This document shows, piece after piece, positions 37,621-47,024 of a stretch of 64,000 nt of DNA. The stretch is taken from positions 124,001 to 188,000 of the forward strand of contig NZ_JACIEJ010000005.1 of NCBI RefSeq assembly GCF_014196795.1, written 5' to 3'. Under the pieces are notes generated by a model. It made no database searches and was not told where the DNA came from. It saw only the letters and a program-made list of their open reading frames with translations. A program made the position numbers and the translations under genes. Each line of letters begins with the position of its first letter. The stretch's first letter is position 1. This stretch comes from Sagittula marina. Its GTDB lineage: Bacteria; Pseudomonadota; Alphaproteobacteria; Rhodobacterales; Rhodobacteraceae.

Positions 37621-37714
37621 AGCGCTTCAGACCAACGAAAAGCTGATGTTGCGCGCATTGTGCCTGCCCTCGAACCGGGCGACATTGCGCGCCGCATAGC
37701 CAAGGGAGAAAGCC

Positions 37715-38260
37715 ATGCTTATCTTGATTCTCGGTGTCGCACTTTGGTGGGCGGCGCATTTGTTCAAACGGGTCGCTCCCGATGCGCGCGCCACGATGGG
37801 CAACAAGGGCAAGGGCGCTGTTGCGCTGGCGCTGGTCGTGTCCATCGTATTGATGACACTGGGCTATCGTGCGGCTGAGGGTGCATTCTTCTGGGGGCGT
37901 CATCCCGCAACGGTTGGCATCAACAACCTGATGATGATTGCTGCGCTGTACTTCTTCTCTCCCGGACCCAAGAAAGGTGCACTGTTCTACAAGATGCGCC
38001 ACCCGATGCTGACCGGTTTCCTGATCTGGGCGCTGGCGCACCTGCTGGTGAACGGCGACGTGGAATCGTTCGTCCTGTTCGGTGGTTTGGGGATCTGGGC
38101 CGTGGTCGAGATGCTCCTCATCAATCGCGCCGAGCCCGCGTGGACCCCACCTGCCAAGGGCAGCATCAAAAAGGACGTGATTTTCCTGGTTGCGTCGCTG
38201 GTCCTGCTGGTTGTCATCGGCTTCATCCACGGCCTCGTCGGCCCTATGCCTTTCGGATAA
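37715..38260 (+). CDS. NnrU-family membrane protein
   Basis: A 181-residue protein with about five membrane segments. GALFYKMRHPMLTGFLIWALAHLLVNGD is the NnrU signature, with the conserved RHP and H residues that also occur in isoprenylcysteine methyltransferase-like families. NnrU was named in denitrification clusters, but members beside mch are general and of unknown function. AGGGAG precedes the ATG at 37715. Four bases separate it from the DUF1737 gene. Confidence 0.85.
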   Translation: MLILILGVALWWAAHLFKRVAPDARATMGNKGKGAVALALVVSIVLMTLGYRAAEGAFFWGRHPATVGINNLMMIAALYFFSPGPKKGALFYKMRHPMLTGFLIWALAHLLVNGDVESFVLFGGLGIWAVVEMLLINRAEPAWTPPAKGSIKKDVIFLVASLVLLVVIGFIHGLVGPMPFG

Positions 38261-38264
38261 TCCC

Positions 38265-38468
38265 ATGAAACTATACAGATTTCTGTCTTCTGACGACACG
38301 TCGGAGTTCTGCCACAAGGTTACAGGCGCCCTGAACAAGGGCTGGGCGCTGCATGGCGATCCCACCTATGCCTTTGACGCGGCCAACGGCGTGATGCGCT
38401 GTGGACAGGCCGTGGTGAAGGAGGTTGAGGGCACCTACACACCAGATATCAAATTGGGAGAGCAGTGA
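38265..38468 (+). CDS. DUF1737 small protein
   Basis: A 67-residue protein with the DUF1737 pattern: MKLYRFLSSDDTSEFCHKVT, then LNKGWALHGDPTYAFD and AVVKEVEGTYTP. Function unknown. Start is 4 bases after nnrU; its stop overlaps the mch start, so it is translated with mch. Confidence 0.85.
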   Translation: MKLYRFLSSDDTSEFCHKVTGALNKGWALHGDPTYAFDAANGVMRCGQAVVKEVEGTYTPDIKLGEQ

Positions 38469-39496
38469 TGCAAAAGACCAATCCGGGGCGTTTCTTTGAG
38501 GACTACGAGCTCGGGATGGTGATCGATCACGCCGTGCCTCGGACGGTTTCGGGCGGGGAACGTGCGCTTTATCACGCGCTTTATCCCATGCGGCACGCAC
38601 TGTATTCCTCGGATGAGTTCGCGCGTGACTGCGGGCTGCCGGCGGGTCCGCTGGACGATCTCGCGGCTTTCCACATCGTCTTTGGCAAGACTGTGCCGGA
38701 TGTGTCGCTGAACGCTGTGGCGAACCTTGGCTATGCCGAAGGTCGCTGGCTGAAGCCGGTGTGGCCGGGGGATACGCTGCGGGCGTCGTCTGAGGTGATC
38801 GGACTGAAGCAGAACTCGAACGGGCGCACCGGCGTTGTCTACGTGCATTCCAAGGGCTTCAATCAGAACGACGAATGCGTGATGGAATACAAGCGCTGGG
38901 TCATGCTGCGCAAACGCGACAACGATGCCCCCGCACCTGAGACGGTGCTGCCGGATCTCAAACCCGTGCTGGCCCCCTCGGATCTGGTGATCCCCGAGGG
39001 GTTGGATTTCTCTGGCTACGATTTCACGCTGGCAGGGGAGCCGCATCGCCTGGGCGATTATGAGATCGGTGAAAAGATCGACCATGTGGACGGTGTCACG
39101 ATCGAGGAAGCCGAGCATATGATGGCGACACGGTTGTGGCAGAACACGTCGAAGGTGCATTTCGATGTCACGGCGCGGCCTGACCAGCGGTTGATTTACG
39201 GTGGGCATGTGATCTCCATGGCGCGTGCCTTGTCGTTCAACGGGTTGGCGAATGCGCAGATGATCGTTGGTCTGAATGGGGGCGCGCACGCGAACCCCTG
39301 TCTTGCCGGGAGCACGGTAAAGGCGTGGTCGGAAGTTCTGGACAAGGCAGAAACGAATGCCCCCGGTGTCGGCGCGATCCGCTTGCGCCTGGTCGCCACC
39401 AAGGGCGGCAGCCCCTTCGAACTGAAAGGCGCGGATGGCAAGTACCTTCCGGACGTTCTTTTGGATCTCGATTACTGGGCGTTGATGCCTGTCTGA
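38468..39496 (+). CDS. mch: Mesaconyl-CoA hydratase (beta-methylmalyl-CoA dehydratase)
   Basis: A 342-residue protein of two hot-dog folds (MaoC type): first GRFFEDYELGMVIDHAV, second IGEKIDHVDGVTIEEAEHMMATRLWQNTSKVHFD. It hydrates mesaconyl-CoA to methylmalyl-CoA in the ethylmalonyl-CoA pathway. Length and neighbours match Mch of R. sphaeroides. ATG at 38468 follows GGGAGAG and overlaps the DUF1737 stop. Confidence 0.93.
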   Translation: MQKTNPGRFFEDYELGMVIDHAVPRTVSGGERALYHALYPMRHALYSSDEFARDCGLPAGPLDDLAAFHIVFGKTVPDVSLNAVANLGYAEGRWLKPVWPGDTLRASSEVIGLKQNSNGRTGVVYVHSKGFNQNDECVMEYKRWVMLRKRDNDAPAPETVLPDLKPVLAPSDLVIPEGLDFSGYDFTLAGEPHRLGDYEIGEKIDHVDGVTIEEAEHMMATRLWQNTSKVHFDVTARPDQRLIYGGHVISMARALSFNGLANAQMIVGLNGGAHANPCLAGSTVKAWSEVLDKAETNAPGVGAIRLRLVATKGGSPFELKGADGKYLPDVLLDLDYWALMPV

Positions 39497-40159
39497 CCTA
39501 AACGGGGCACCGCACTGGAGCACCTGACGAACGCCGGCGTTGGTTGGCAAGTCTGCTTAATCAGCAAAAAGTTGAAGCGCGAGATAGATCGTGGTTGCGC
39601 TTCTCTTTTAAGTGCCTCTGCCAACACCGGCGGGATTTCTTTGAGACCTCCCGTCGACCTCCGGGATGGAGACGCGCTGTGGACAAGGACGCTATGCGAA
39701 AAGGTGCCTTTTTCAGCTGCTTGGGGAATTGTTCGACTGGGCCGCTGTCAGCGATGCAGTCAGGTCCTCCGCGTCAATGTGTGGGATGACCGCTTTGGAA
39801 GGCAAGGAAAGCAATCCTTTTGGCAGACTTGGACGGGACCGTAGGTTTCGGCAGGCCACTGGTGTCGGTTTTGAGGCCCTCGTTCGAGGCGCAATCAGCT
39901 GTGCGGCGCATGCCGCGTTGCGGCAATTCGGCAGGTACCTGATAAAAATAATCATGAAACAAGGCGCTTTGGCAGAGTGATTCTGATTGGCGGATGTTGT
40001 CGCTCAAAATGTGATCACACCATTGGTGGCCGTGATCACAAAAGGCTATTTTGAACAAACTGCGCTAAAAAACCACGTGTCTTTCCCCCTCCAATGGGTG
40101 ACAGAAGGTGAAAACCCACTAGAACGACCAACAACGGACCAAAACCGAAGGACGACGCC
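39497..40159. other. Long intergenic region between mch and sdhC
   Basis: About 660 bases without a convincing gene. Several short frames exist on both strands but none has a ribosome site or family-like sequence. It contains the tandem GTGATCAC element at 40010-40042 and the sdhC promoter. AACGCCGGCGTT near 39531 is a perfect 12-base palindrome without a T run. Confidence 0.6.
40010..40042 (+). promoter_or_regulatory. Tandem GTGATCAC element upstream of sdhC
   Basis: TGTGATCACA, 7 bases, TGGCCGTGATCACAAA: the same 26 bases and spacing as upstream of sucC. The near edge is 117 bases from the sdhC start. AAAAACCAC also follows both copies 10-35 bases downstream, possibly part of the promoter. 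Confidence 0.75.
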
Positions 40160-40549
40160 ATGGCCGACGTGAACCGGGGCAACCGCCCGCTTTCACCCTT
40201 CATGATCGGGCAGTACTACCGCCCGCAAATGACTTCTATCTCCTCGATCATGGTGCGCATCACCGGCATCGCATCATTGGGCATGGCAGTGCTGCTTGTG
40301 CTGTGGCTGCTGTGCGCCGCCACATCGCCAGATGCATTCGCAGTGATCGACGGTCTTCTGACCGGCTTTGTCGGGGATATCCTGCTGCTGCTGGGAAGCT
40401 GGGCCATCTGGTTTCACATGCTGGGCCGTCTGCGCCATGTGATCTGGGATCTTGGCTACCGCGTAGACATTGAATTCGGGGAACTGATGGGGACCGTCAT
40501 GTTCATCGGGGCCACCGTTATGGCCATCTTCACCGCCATCGTGGTGTAA
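40160..40549 (+). CDS. sdhC: Succinate dehydrogenase cytochrome b556 subunit
   Basis: A 129-residue membrane anchor with three helices. NRPLSPFMIGQYYRPQMTSISSIMVRITG is the SdhC N-terminal motif (quinone-site Ser and Arg), and HMLGRLRHVIWDLG contains the conserved heme-ligand His. It anchors SdhAB and passes electrons to ubiquinone. First gene of sdhCDA-x-y-sdhB; AAGGACG precedes the ATG. Confidence 0.95.
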   Translation: MADVNRGNRPLSPFMIGQYYRPQMTSISSIMVRITGIASLGMAVLLVLWLLCAATSPDAFAVIDGLLTGFVGDILLLLGSWAIWFHMLGRLRHVIWDLGYRVDIEFGELMGTVMFIGATVMAIFTAIVV

Positions 40550-40563
40550 GGGAGGATCTAAGG

Positions 40564-40935
40564 ATGCATTATCTGACTGCTCGCAAGCGCGCCACAGGCC
40601 TGGGGTCTGGCCGCACTGGCACACAGTTCCACAAGCGGATGCTGGGCACCTCCATGGCCTTGGTCGTGCTGGTTCCCCTGTTCGTCTTTACGTTTTTCTC
40701 CGGCATGGGCGGCTCCTTCGAAGAGGTGCAGGCCTATTTCGCACGTCCGTTCCCGGCGATCATCACCGCTCTGATGCTTGTGGTGGGTGTGACGCACTTC
40801 AACGGCGAAACACAGGAAGCGATCGAGGACTACGTGCATGGCACGAAAGGCAAACTGCTGAGCATGGCCGTGACGGCCCTGTCCTACGTCCTGATCGCTG
40901 CCGGGCTGTTCGCCCTGGTTAAGCTGGCGCTCTGA
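40564..40935 (+). CDS. sdhD: Succinate dehydrogenase hydrophobic anchor subunit
   Basis: A 123-residue membrane protein with three helices: SMALVVLVPLFVFTFFSG, PFPAIITALMLVVGVTHFNG and a C-terminal ALSYVLIAAGLFALVKLAL. HFNGETQEAIEDYVHG matches the SdhD heme/quinone segment. 14 bases after sdhC. Confidence 0.93.
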   Translation: MHYLTARKRATGLGSGRTGTQFHKRMLGTSMALVVLVPLFVFTFFSGMGGSFEEVQAYFARPFPAIITALMLVVGVTHFNGETQEAIEDYVHGTKGKLLSMAVTALSYVLIAAGLFALVKLAL

Positions 40936-40998
40936 ACGAATTTCGGTGGCGCGGCGGGCAAGAGCCTTGCGAGCGCCCCACAGATACGAGGCTGAGAT

Positions 40999-42801
40999 AT
41001 GGCTGAATATACTTACGAGACGCATGACTATGACGTTGTGGTTGTGGGCGCCGGTGGTGCAGGTTTGCGCGCGACGCTGGGCATGGCCGAACAAGGTCTG
41101 CGCACAGCCTGCGTGACAAAGGTTTTCCCGACCCGCTCGCACACGGTTGCCGCGCAAGGCGGGATCGCTGCGTCGCTGTCCAACATGGGCCCCGACAACT
41201 GGCAGTGGCACATGTACGACACGGTGAAGGGCTCTGACTGGCTGGGCGACACGGACGCGATGGAATACCTCGCGCGGGAAGCCCCAAAGGCGGTCTACGA
41301 GCTTGAGCATTACGGCGTGCCGTTTTCGCGCACCGAAGAGGGCAAGATCTACCAGCGCCCCTTTGGTGGTCACACCACCGAGTTCGGCGAAGGCCCGCCC
41401 GTGCAGCGCACCTGTGCCGCCGCGGACCGGACGGGCCACGCGATCCTGCACACGCTGTATGGTCAGTCGCTTAAAGAGAACGCTGAGTTCTACGTCGAAT
41501 ACTTCGCCATCGACCTGTTGATGGAAGACGGCGTCTGCAAGGGCGTCCTGTGCTGGAAGCTCGACGACGGCACCATGCACGTTTTCAACGCGAAGATGGT
41601 GGTGCTGGCGACCGGCGGCTATGGCCGTGCCTATTTCTCCGCGACCTCGGCGCACACCTGCACCGGCGATGGCGGCGGCATGGTGGCCCGCGCTGGCCTT
41701 GCGCTTCAGGACATGGAGTTTGTGCAGTTCCACCCCACCGGCATCTACGGCTCCGGCTGTCTGATCACTGAGGGCGCGCGCGGCGAGGGCGGTTATCTGA
41801 CCAACTCCGAAGGCGAGCGGTTCATGGAACGTTACGCCCCGACCTACAAGGATCTCGCGCCGCGTGACTACGTTTCGCGCTCCATGACCATGGAGATCCG
41901 CGAAGGACGTGGCGTTGGTAAGGAAGGGGATCACATCCACCTGAACCTGTCGCACCTGCCTGCCGAAGCACTGGCGGAGCGCCTGCCGGGGATTTCTGAG
42001 TCGGCCAAGATTTTCGCCGGTGTCGACGTGACCAAGGAGCCGATTCCGGTCTTGCCCACTGTGCACTACAACATGGGCGGCATTCCCACGAACTACTGGG
42101 GCGAGGTGCTGAACCCGACGGCTGAAAATCCGACCGCTATCGTGCCGGGTCTGATGGCCGTGGGCGAGGCGGGCTGTGCGTCTGTGCACGGTGCGAACCG
42201 TCTGGGTTCGAACTCGCTGATCGACCTCGTGGTCTTTGGCCGTGCCGCCGCGATCCGCGCCGGCAAGGTTGTTGACCGCGACGCCGCCATCCCCACGGCG
42301 CCGAAGGCTGAAATCGACAAGGCGTTCGACCGCTTTGACGGGCTGCGCTATGCTAAAGGTGGCACCCCCACTGCGGAACTGCGTCTGGAAATGCAGAAGA
42401 CCATGCAGCGCGATGCTGCCGTTTTCCGCACCGCCAAGACGATGTCCGAGGGGGTCGAAGCCATGACCGCCATTGCGGGCAAGCTGAACGACCTGAAAGT
42501 CACGGATACGTCGCTGGTCTGGAACTCCGACCTCATGGAGACGCTGGAACTGACCAACCTGATGCCGAACGCGCTGGCGACGATCACAGGTGCCGAGGCG
42601 CGCAAGGAATCCCGTGGTGCGCATGCGCATGAGGATTTCACCGACCGCGATGACGAAAACTGGCGTGTACACACTGTCGCGCGGGTGCACGGCAACAAGG
42701 TGGACCTGACCTATCGTCCGGTCATCACCGATCCGCTTACCACCGAAGGGGAAGGCGGCATCAGCCTGGAGACCATCGCACCCAAGGCGCGGACGTTCTG
42801 A
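40999..42801 (+). CDS. sdhA: Succinate dehydrogenase flavoprotein subunit
   Basis: A 600-residue flavoprotein. The FAD site is GAGGAG (17-22), covalent FAD is on H48 in [34 protein letters not shown] is the dicarboxylate-site region, and the [13 protein letters not shown] motif is near 398. Oxidises succinate to fumarate. Unusually, two small exported-protein genes lie between it and sdhB. Confidence 0.97.
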   Translation: MAEYTYETHDYDVVVVGAGGAGLRATLGMAEQGLRTACVTKVFPTRSHTVAAQGGIAASLSNMGPDNWQWHMYDTVKGSDWLGDTDAMEYLAREAPKAVYELEHYGVPFSRTEEGKIYQRPFGGHTTEFGEGPPVQRTCAAADRTGHAILHTLYGQSLKENAEFYVEYFAIDLLMEDGVCKGVLCWKLDDGTMHVFNAKMVVLATGGYGRAYFSATSAHTCTGDGGGMVARAGLALQDMEFVQFHPTGIYGSGCLITEGARGEGGYLTNSEGERFMERYAPTYKDLAPRDYVSRSMTMEIREGRGVGKEGDHIHLNLSHLPAEALAERLPGISESAKIFAGVDVTKEPIPVLPTVHYNMGGIPTNYWGEVLNPTAENPTAIVPGLMAVGEAGCASVHGANRLGSNSLIDLVVFGRAAAIRAGKVVDRDAAIPTAPKAEIDKAFDRFDGLRYAKGGTPTAELRLEMQKTMQRDAAVFRTAKTMSEGVEAMTAIAGKLNDLKVTDTSLVWNSDLMETLELTNLMPNALATITGAEARKESRGAHAHEDFTDRDDENWRVHTVARVHGNKVDLTYRPVITDPLTTEGEGGISLETIAPKARTF

Positions 42802-43106
42802 TGCGCGCTCTGGCGATCTCCGTTATTCTGGCGGCCTGTGCCGCCAGCTCCGCTTCGGCAGAGAAGGGGGCCTTGGCATATTGCCAGGACCAGGCGAATG
42901 GGATCGCCTATTCGGGCGGCGCCAAGACTGGTTACGCAGCGCAATACAATGCCGCCGTTGACGCGTGCATGAATGGTCGCGCTTCCTATACCGTTGTCAT
43001 GGATCAGTCCCGGTTCCGCCAACCGCGCAACACGCCCTCGGTCGTGGGCAACTGCCCACCCGGGGCAGCGCCATTTTATCGGGGGACGCTCTATTGCGTG
43101 GATTGA
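42801..43106 (+). CDS. Small exported protein between sdhA and sdhB
   Basis: A 101-residue protein with a signal peptide ([20 protein letters not shown]). The mature part has four Cys (YCQDQANG, DACMNGRA, GNCPPG, TLYCVD) and could hold two disulfides. Not recognised. It overlaps sdhA by one base (TGATG), so it is coupled to it. Confidence 0.8.
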   Translation: MRALAISVILAACAASSASAEKGALAYCQDQANGIAYSGGAKTGYAAQYNAAVDACMNGRASYTVVMDQSRFRQPRNTPSVVGNCPPGAAPFYRGTLYCVD

Positions 43107-43414
43107 TTGCTCTTAGCCTCGCCGGGCTTATGCTCGCCGGGTGTTCAACACAGGCACAGGACCAGATCGCCCGCAGCGCGGCGCGCTCGACCGTCAATCG
43201 GGTGCTTCTTGAGCGTCTGCCAGCGGGGATCCCGCTACAGCCCAGCATCGACTGCGTGATAAACAACGCCTCCGCGCCGCAGATTTACGCTCTGGCTTCC
43301 GATACGCTCGGTGGCCCGACACAAAGTTCCGTCGAGATCGTTGCACAAGTGGTCTCGAAGCCCGAAACAACAACTTGTCTGGCGACCCAAGGGCTGCCGG
43401 CTCTGCTTCGATAA
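43094..43414 (+). CDS. Small lipoprotein between sdhA and sdhB
   Basis: A 106-residue lipoprotein: the signal [16 protein letters not shown] has a lipobox LAGC. The only suitable start is TTG at 43094, inside the end of the previous gene and preceded by GGGGGA 8 bases upstream. The mature part contains two Cys (DCVINNA and TTCLATQ). Not recognised. sdhB starts 10 bases after it. Confidence 0.75.
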   Translation: MRGLIALSLAGLMLAGCSTQAQDQIARSAARSTVNRVLLERLPAGIPLQPSIDCVINNASAPQIYALASDTLGGPTQSSVEIVAQVVSKPETTTCLATQGLPALLR

Positions 43415-43424
43415 GGAGAGAGAA

Positions 43425-44204
43425 ATGGTACAGTTTACCCTCCCCAAGAACTCCAAGATCCGGACTGGCAAGACTTGGCCAAAGCCGTCGGGCGCCAAGA
43501 ACGTCCGTGCGTTCAAGATCTACCGCTGGAGCCCTGATGATGGGGAAAACCCGCGGGTCGACACCTATCATCTGGACATGGACGAATGTGGTCCCATGGT
43601 TCTGGATGCGCTGATCAAGATCAAGAACGAGATCGATCCCACCCTGACGTTCCGCCGCTCCTGCCGCGAAGGCATCTGTGGTTCCTGCGCGATGATGATC
43701 GACGGCATCAACACCTTGGCCTGTATCTACGGTCTGGACGAGATTGATGGCGACGTCACCATCTACCCGCTGCCTCACATGCCGGTGGTGAAGGATTTGA
43801 TCCCGGACCTGACGCACTTCTACGCGCAACACGCCTCGATCATGCCGTGGTTGGAGACCAAGACCAACCGCCCCGCGAAAGAGTGGAAGCAGTCCATTGA
43901 GGACCGCAAAAAGCTCGACGGCCTGTATGAATGCGTGATGTGTGCGTCCTGCTCCACATCTTGCCCGTCCTACTGGTGGAACGGCGACAAATACCTTGGA
44001 CCGGCAGCGCTGCTGCATGCCTACCGCTGGATCATCGACTCGCGTGATGAGGCGACGGGTGAGCGTTTGGACCAGCTCGAAGACCCGTTCAAGCTGTACC
44101 GCTGCCACACCATCATGAACTGCACCAAAACCTGCCCGAAAGGTTTGAACCCGGCTGGCGCGATTGCCGAAATCAAGAAGTTGATGTTGGAGCGCGCGGC
44201 CTGA
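43425..44204 (+). CDS. sdhB: Succinate dehydrogenase iron-sulfur subunit
   Basis: A 259-residue protein with three Fe-S clusters. [2Fe-2S] ligands are C80, C85, C88 and C100; the [4Fe-4S] and [3Fe-4S] ligands are in [11 protein letters not shown] (C170, C173, C176, C180) and [11 protein letters not shown] (C227, C233, C237). It passes electrons from SdhA to the quinone site. AAGGAGAG precedes the ATG. A terminator follows. Confidence 0.97.
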   Translation: MVQFTLPKNSKIRTGKTWPKPSGAKNVRAFKIYRWSPDDGENPRVDTYHLDMDECGPMVLDALIKIKNEIDPTLTFRRSCREGICGSCAMMIDGINTLACIYGLDEIDGDVTIYPLPHMPVVKDLIPDLTHFYAQHASIMPWLETKTNRPAKEWKQSIEDRKKLDGLYECVMCASCSTSCPSYWWNGDKYLGPAALLHAYRWIIDSRDEATGERLDQLEDPFKLYRCHTIMNCTKTCPKGLNPAGAIAEIKKLMLERAA

Positions 44205-44231
44205 CACGGCTGCAAATTTTGTCATCATTGG

Positions 44232-44265
44232 CCCCGGGAGACGTTCGTTTCCCGGGGTTTTCTTT
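44232..44265 (+). terminator. Rho-independent terminator of the sdh operon
   Basis: CCCCGGGA (44232-44239) and TCCCGGGG (44250-44257) form an 8-bp perfect stem with a 10-base loop, followed by TTTTCTTT. Confidence 0.92.
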
Positions 44266-44412
44266 GCGTCATAGGCGCTGACGCGGTTTCCGCAGCGTTC
44301 CCTATGTCCTAAATGCATGTCGTTCTTGCGATATCGGCAGATGTGAAGCAGGCGAGCCGGGACTATCTCATGGGTCGGGGAGGGGATGAAAACGACATAA
44401 AGGTCATACCCA

Positions 44413-44544
44413 ATGCAAGAGCAGACTAAATCCCCGGCTCAGCGCGCCCTCGACGCTCTGAATGAGGCTTTCGCCTACTACACACCAACACCGCGGCCGG
44501 CCAGCACTGCGCCGGTTTATGACGATATGCCCTTCGCGGCCTGA
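44413..44544 (+). CDS. Small conserved-looking 43-residue protein
   Basis: A 43-codon frame: MQEQTKSPAQRALDALNEAF, then AYYTPTPRPASTAP and DDMPFAA. It is composed like a real protein (amphipathic helix with a Pro-rich tail) and I recall similar small proteins in Roseobacter genomes near sdhB, but could not check. A weak purine-rich site (AAAGG) is about 10 bases upstream. It lies about 150 bases behind the sdh terminator, so it has its own promoter if expressed. Confidence 0.55.
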   Translation: MQEQTKSPAQRALDALNEAFAYYTPTPRPASTAPVYDDMPFAA

Positions 44545-44642
44545 TCCTGTCCCGCGGACAGGCCTGACCGGGCGGGTGATCCGCCCGGGCCTATGAGGCT
44601 AAGTGCTTTTGCATCCCGGTCAAACGCACTAGGTCAGTCACC

Positions 44643-44840
44643 ATGTTGATCCCTGTCCTTCTGATAGTAGCCTTCGTGCTATTGCTGATCTACAACAAGC
44701 CGGAAACGCGCCTATGCCGTTGGCGGGAATATCGGATGTCTGAGGCGACCCGCTGGACATGTGTGCATTGCGGGGCCACCATAGATTATCCAAAGGGCCA
44801 AAGCCCGACCCGTTGCCATCGTGAGGACGCCGCACAATGA
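44643..44840 (+). CDS. Small membrane-anchored zinc-ribbon-like protein
   Basis: A 65-residue protein: one membrane helix (MLIPVLLIVAFVLLLIYN) followed by a basic stretch and WTCVHCGATIDYPKGQSPTRC, with three Cys and a His that could bind a metal. Not recognised. Its stop overlaps the start of the DUF1989 gene by 4 bases. Confidence 0.7.
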   Translation: MLIPVLLIVAFVLLLIYNKPETRLCRWREYRMSEATRWTCVHCGATIDYPKGQSPTRCHREDAAQ

Positions 44841-45679
44841 CCCCGCCCGAAGATGCCGACATCCGCCGCGCCGTTCCGCCGGTGATTTGCTACCCGAACG
44901 ACACGCTGCCACTGGCAAATATGTCGCTTTATGCCGAGGCGCTAGAGGGCGCTGATGTGATCTCGCGCCACACTGCCGCACCGCGCGAGGCCTGCGCGTT
45001 TGAGGTCCCTGCCGGGCATTTCTTTCGCATCACCTGTGCCGAGACGCCGCAAGTGGGCGATCTGAACCTGTGGAATGCGCACGATCTGACCGAGCGGTTC
45101 TATTCTGGCAAGACCCGCGCGCTGCATGGCAGTCACGTCACCACCGGTGACCGCCTGTGGTCCGGCTTTCCCTATCTCAGGCCTATGGCGACGATCGTTG
45201 CCGACACGCTGGGCTGGTATGGACGCGACGCGTTTGGCGGGGCGGTGCATGATGTGATCGGAACGCGTTGCGACCCTTACACCCATCAGCTTTTGGCGGG
45301 GAACGATTACCACCACTGTTGTCATTCGAATTTGACGCGTGCCTTGGCCGATGCGCGGGACCTGCCCTTGGCGGAGGCGGAGAAACACGTGCATGACGTT
45401 TTGAATGTTTTCATGTGCACCGGATTTACGCATGACACCGGGCAATATTTCATGAAGGCCAGTCCGGTTCGCAAGGACGATCATCTGACATTTTTCGCGG
45501 AAATTGATCTTCTCGGGGCGCTCAGTGCTTGTCCCGGAGGCGATTGCAGCGCGGAGCACAGCTCTGACACCGCCATATGCGGGCCGCTTCTTGTCGAGGT
45601 GATGGCCCCGGCGTCCGGTGCATTGGCCGGATGGAAATCGCCCGTGATCAATGGATATGACCGCAGCCACGGGCGATAG
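44837..45679 (+). CDS. DUF1989 family protein (urea carboxylase-associated family)
   Basis: A 280-residue protein with the DUF1989 core: FEVPAGHFFRITCAETPQVGDLNLWNAHD, then TRALHGSHVTTGDRLWSG, and a Cys/His-rich NDYHHCCHSNL and GDCSA segments that could bind metal. Related proteins accompany urea carboxylase and also glycine-cleavage-like systems. No urea genes are near, so the substrate is unknown. Starts ATGA-coupled to the small zinc-ribbon gene. Confidence 0.85.
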   Translation: MTPPEDADIRRAVPPVICYPNDTLPLANMSLYAEALEGADVISRHTAAPREACAFEVPAGHFFRITCAETPQVGDLNLWNAHDLTERFYSGKTRALHGSHVTTGDRLWSGFPYLRPMATIVADTLGWYGRDAFGGAVHDVIGTRCDPYTHQLLAGNDYHHCCHSNLTRALADARDLPLAEAEKHVHDVLNVFMCTGFTHDTGQYFMKASPVRKDDHLTFFAEIDLLGALSACPGGDCSAEHSSDTAICGPLLVEVMAPASGALAGWKSPVINGYDRSHGR

Positions 45680-45681
45680 GC

Positions 45682-46386
45682 TCAGGCGAAGGCCGCCTCG
45701 AGCGCGATTTCTACCATGTCGCCAAAGGAACGTTCACGATCTTCGGCGGGCAGGGCGTCCTGGGTGAGCAGGTGGTCGGAAACGGTCATGATCGCCAATG
45801 CGCGCACGCCATGTCGCGCCGCAACTGTGTACAATTCCGCAGCTTCCATTTCCACGCCAAGAATACCGTGCCGGATCATTTGCTCATTCAGATCGGGACG
45901 CTCGTCGTAGAACACATCCGCTGAATAAATCCCGCCCACATGAACTGCGCTGTCTTTTTTACGCGCGCTGGCGACGGCTGCTTCGAGCAAAGCATAATCC
46001 GCGCAAGGTGCGTAATTCAGTTCCTTGAAAATGCCACGCGAGGGGGTCGATAGAGTCGAAGCGGTCATTGCGATGACAACGTCGCGGATATTGATGCTGT
46101 GTTGCATGGCGCCGCAGGATCCGATGCGGATCAACGTGCGCGCGCCATAATCGCGGATCAACTCATTGGCATAAATGGAGAGGCTGGGCATGCCCATGCC
46201 GGACCCTTGAATGGTAACCCGGTTGCCTTTCCAGGTGCCCGTATACCCCAACATGCCGCGGACACGGTTTACGCATTTGGCATCGTCGAGAAAGGTCTGA
46301 GCGGCCCATTCTGCGCGCAGAGGATCGCCGGGCATCAGCACGGTTTCCGCGATTTCGCCGGGGGCGGCGCCAATGTGTATGGTCAT
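45682..46386 (-). CDS. deoD: Purine-nucleoside phosphorylase (DeoD type)
   Basis: A 234-residue hexameric phosphorylase: [22 protein letters not shown] (phosphate loop GDPLRAEW), RIGSCGAMQ, the nucleoside loop [14 protein letters not shown], and the acid residue in VSDHLLTQ. It splits purine (deoxy)ribonucleosides with phosphate. It starts 4 bases after the H-NS-like gene on the same strand. Confidence 0.95.
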   Translation of the reverse strand: MTIHIGAAPGEIAETVLMPGDPLRAEWAAQTFLDDAKCVNRVRGMLGYTGTWKGNRVTIQGSGMGMPSLSIYANELIRDYGARTLIRIGSCGAMQHSINIRDVVIAMTASTLSTPSRGIFKELNYAPCADYALLEAAVASARKKDSAVHVGGIYSADVFYDERPDLNEQMIRHGILGVEMEAAELYTVAARHGVRALAIMTVSDHLLTQDALPAEDRERSFGDMVEIALEAAFA

Positions 46387-46390
46387 TTTA

Positions 46391-46699
46391 TCAGATCGCC
46401 ATGTCGTCCAGGGACTTTCCTGCGTCCATGGCTTCGATCAACCAATTGGGTTTGCGACCACGGCCGGTCCATGTCTGAGTGGGATCTTCGGGGTTGACGT
46501 ATTTCGGGGCGCCCTTGGAAGCTTTCGTTCCAGACTGAAGGACCTCATCAAGCGAGAAGCCATATTCCTTTGCAGCCAGTTCGGCGGCGCGCTTTGCTTC
46601 TGCCATGCGACGTGCATCCACAGTTTTCAGAGCTTTTTGCGCGTCTGAAATCAGCTTTTGCAGTTCTTCCCGGGACATTGTTTCGAGGTTATCCGTCAT
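46391..46699 (-). CDS. H-NS/HvrA-family nucleoid protein
   Basis: A 102-residue protein. The N-terminal half is a coiled-coil-like charged region ([18 protein letters not shown] ... [18 protein letters not shown]); the C-terminal half has [15 protein letters not shown], the DNA-minor-groove motif of H-NS (TWxGRGRxP). HvrA of Rhodobacter is of this type and acts on photosynthesis and nitrogen genes. ATG at 46699. The 325-base upstream region to ecm is AT-rich and could be self-regulated. Confidence 0.9.
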   Translation of the reverse strand: MTDNLETMSREELQKLISDAQKALKTVDARRMAEAKRAAELAAKEYGFSLDEVLQSGTKASKGAPKYVNPEDPTQTWTGRGRKPNWLIEAMDAGKSLDDMAI

Positions 46700-46951
46700 G
46701 GTGCGTTCCTTTTCATGTTGGGCCAGAAGCCAGATACGAGAAACCACGGCCGGAAGAAAGTTCGAAACTTATTGAAGAGCGAAGGAACACAGATAAATGA
46801 CTTTGAAAGAACCGCCTACTTGCACAGTCTTCCGAAAGTCATTCGAAACTATTTAATCTGCCGTTTTGCCATGGTCCAAGCGTTTTCCAGCGTCCGAATT
46901 TCTTTATTGTGTGCTTTTGTATTGGTCAATTCAATTTTGAGGCTTCGAAAA
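46700..46951. other. AT-rich region upstream of the H-NS-like gene
   Basis: About 250 AT-rich bases between the H-NS-like gene and the end of ecm. Open frames in it show no family likeness. It probably holds the H-NS-like promoter and, as an AT-rich tract, a possible binding site for the protein itself. Confidence 0.5.
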
Positions 46952-46982
46952 GTGAAAAGGCCGAAGCGTCCGCTCCGGCCCG
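46952..46982 (-). terminator. Probable terminator after ecm
   Basis: Read on the minus strand: GGCCGGAGCG, GA, CGCTTCGGCC, then TTTTCACTTTT. The stem is 10 bp with one G-T wobble. It lies about 45 bases past the ecm stop at 47025. Confidence 0.75.
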
Positions 46983-47024
46983 GTCATTTTGCGACAATTG
47001 GCAACCTGCGGCTGAAAAGCTACT

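Noticed and set aside
37715-38260. Denitrification locus because of the NnrU name
   Set aside because: No nir, nor or nnr genes nearby; NnrU-like proteins beside mch are general in this family.
39713-39955. 80-codon open frame in the mch-sdhC gap
   Set aside because: No ribosome site or family likeness.
40558-42690. 710-codon open frame antisense to sdhD and sdhA
   Set aside because: Shadow frame; no start signal or domain.
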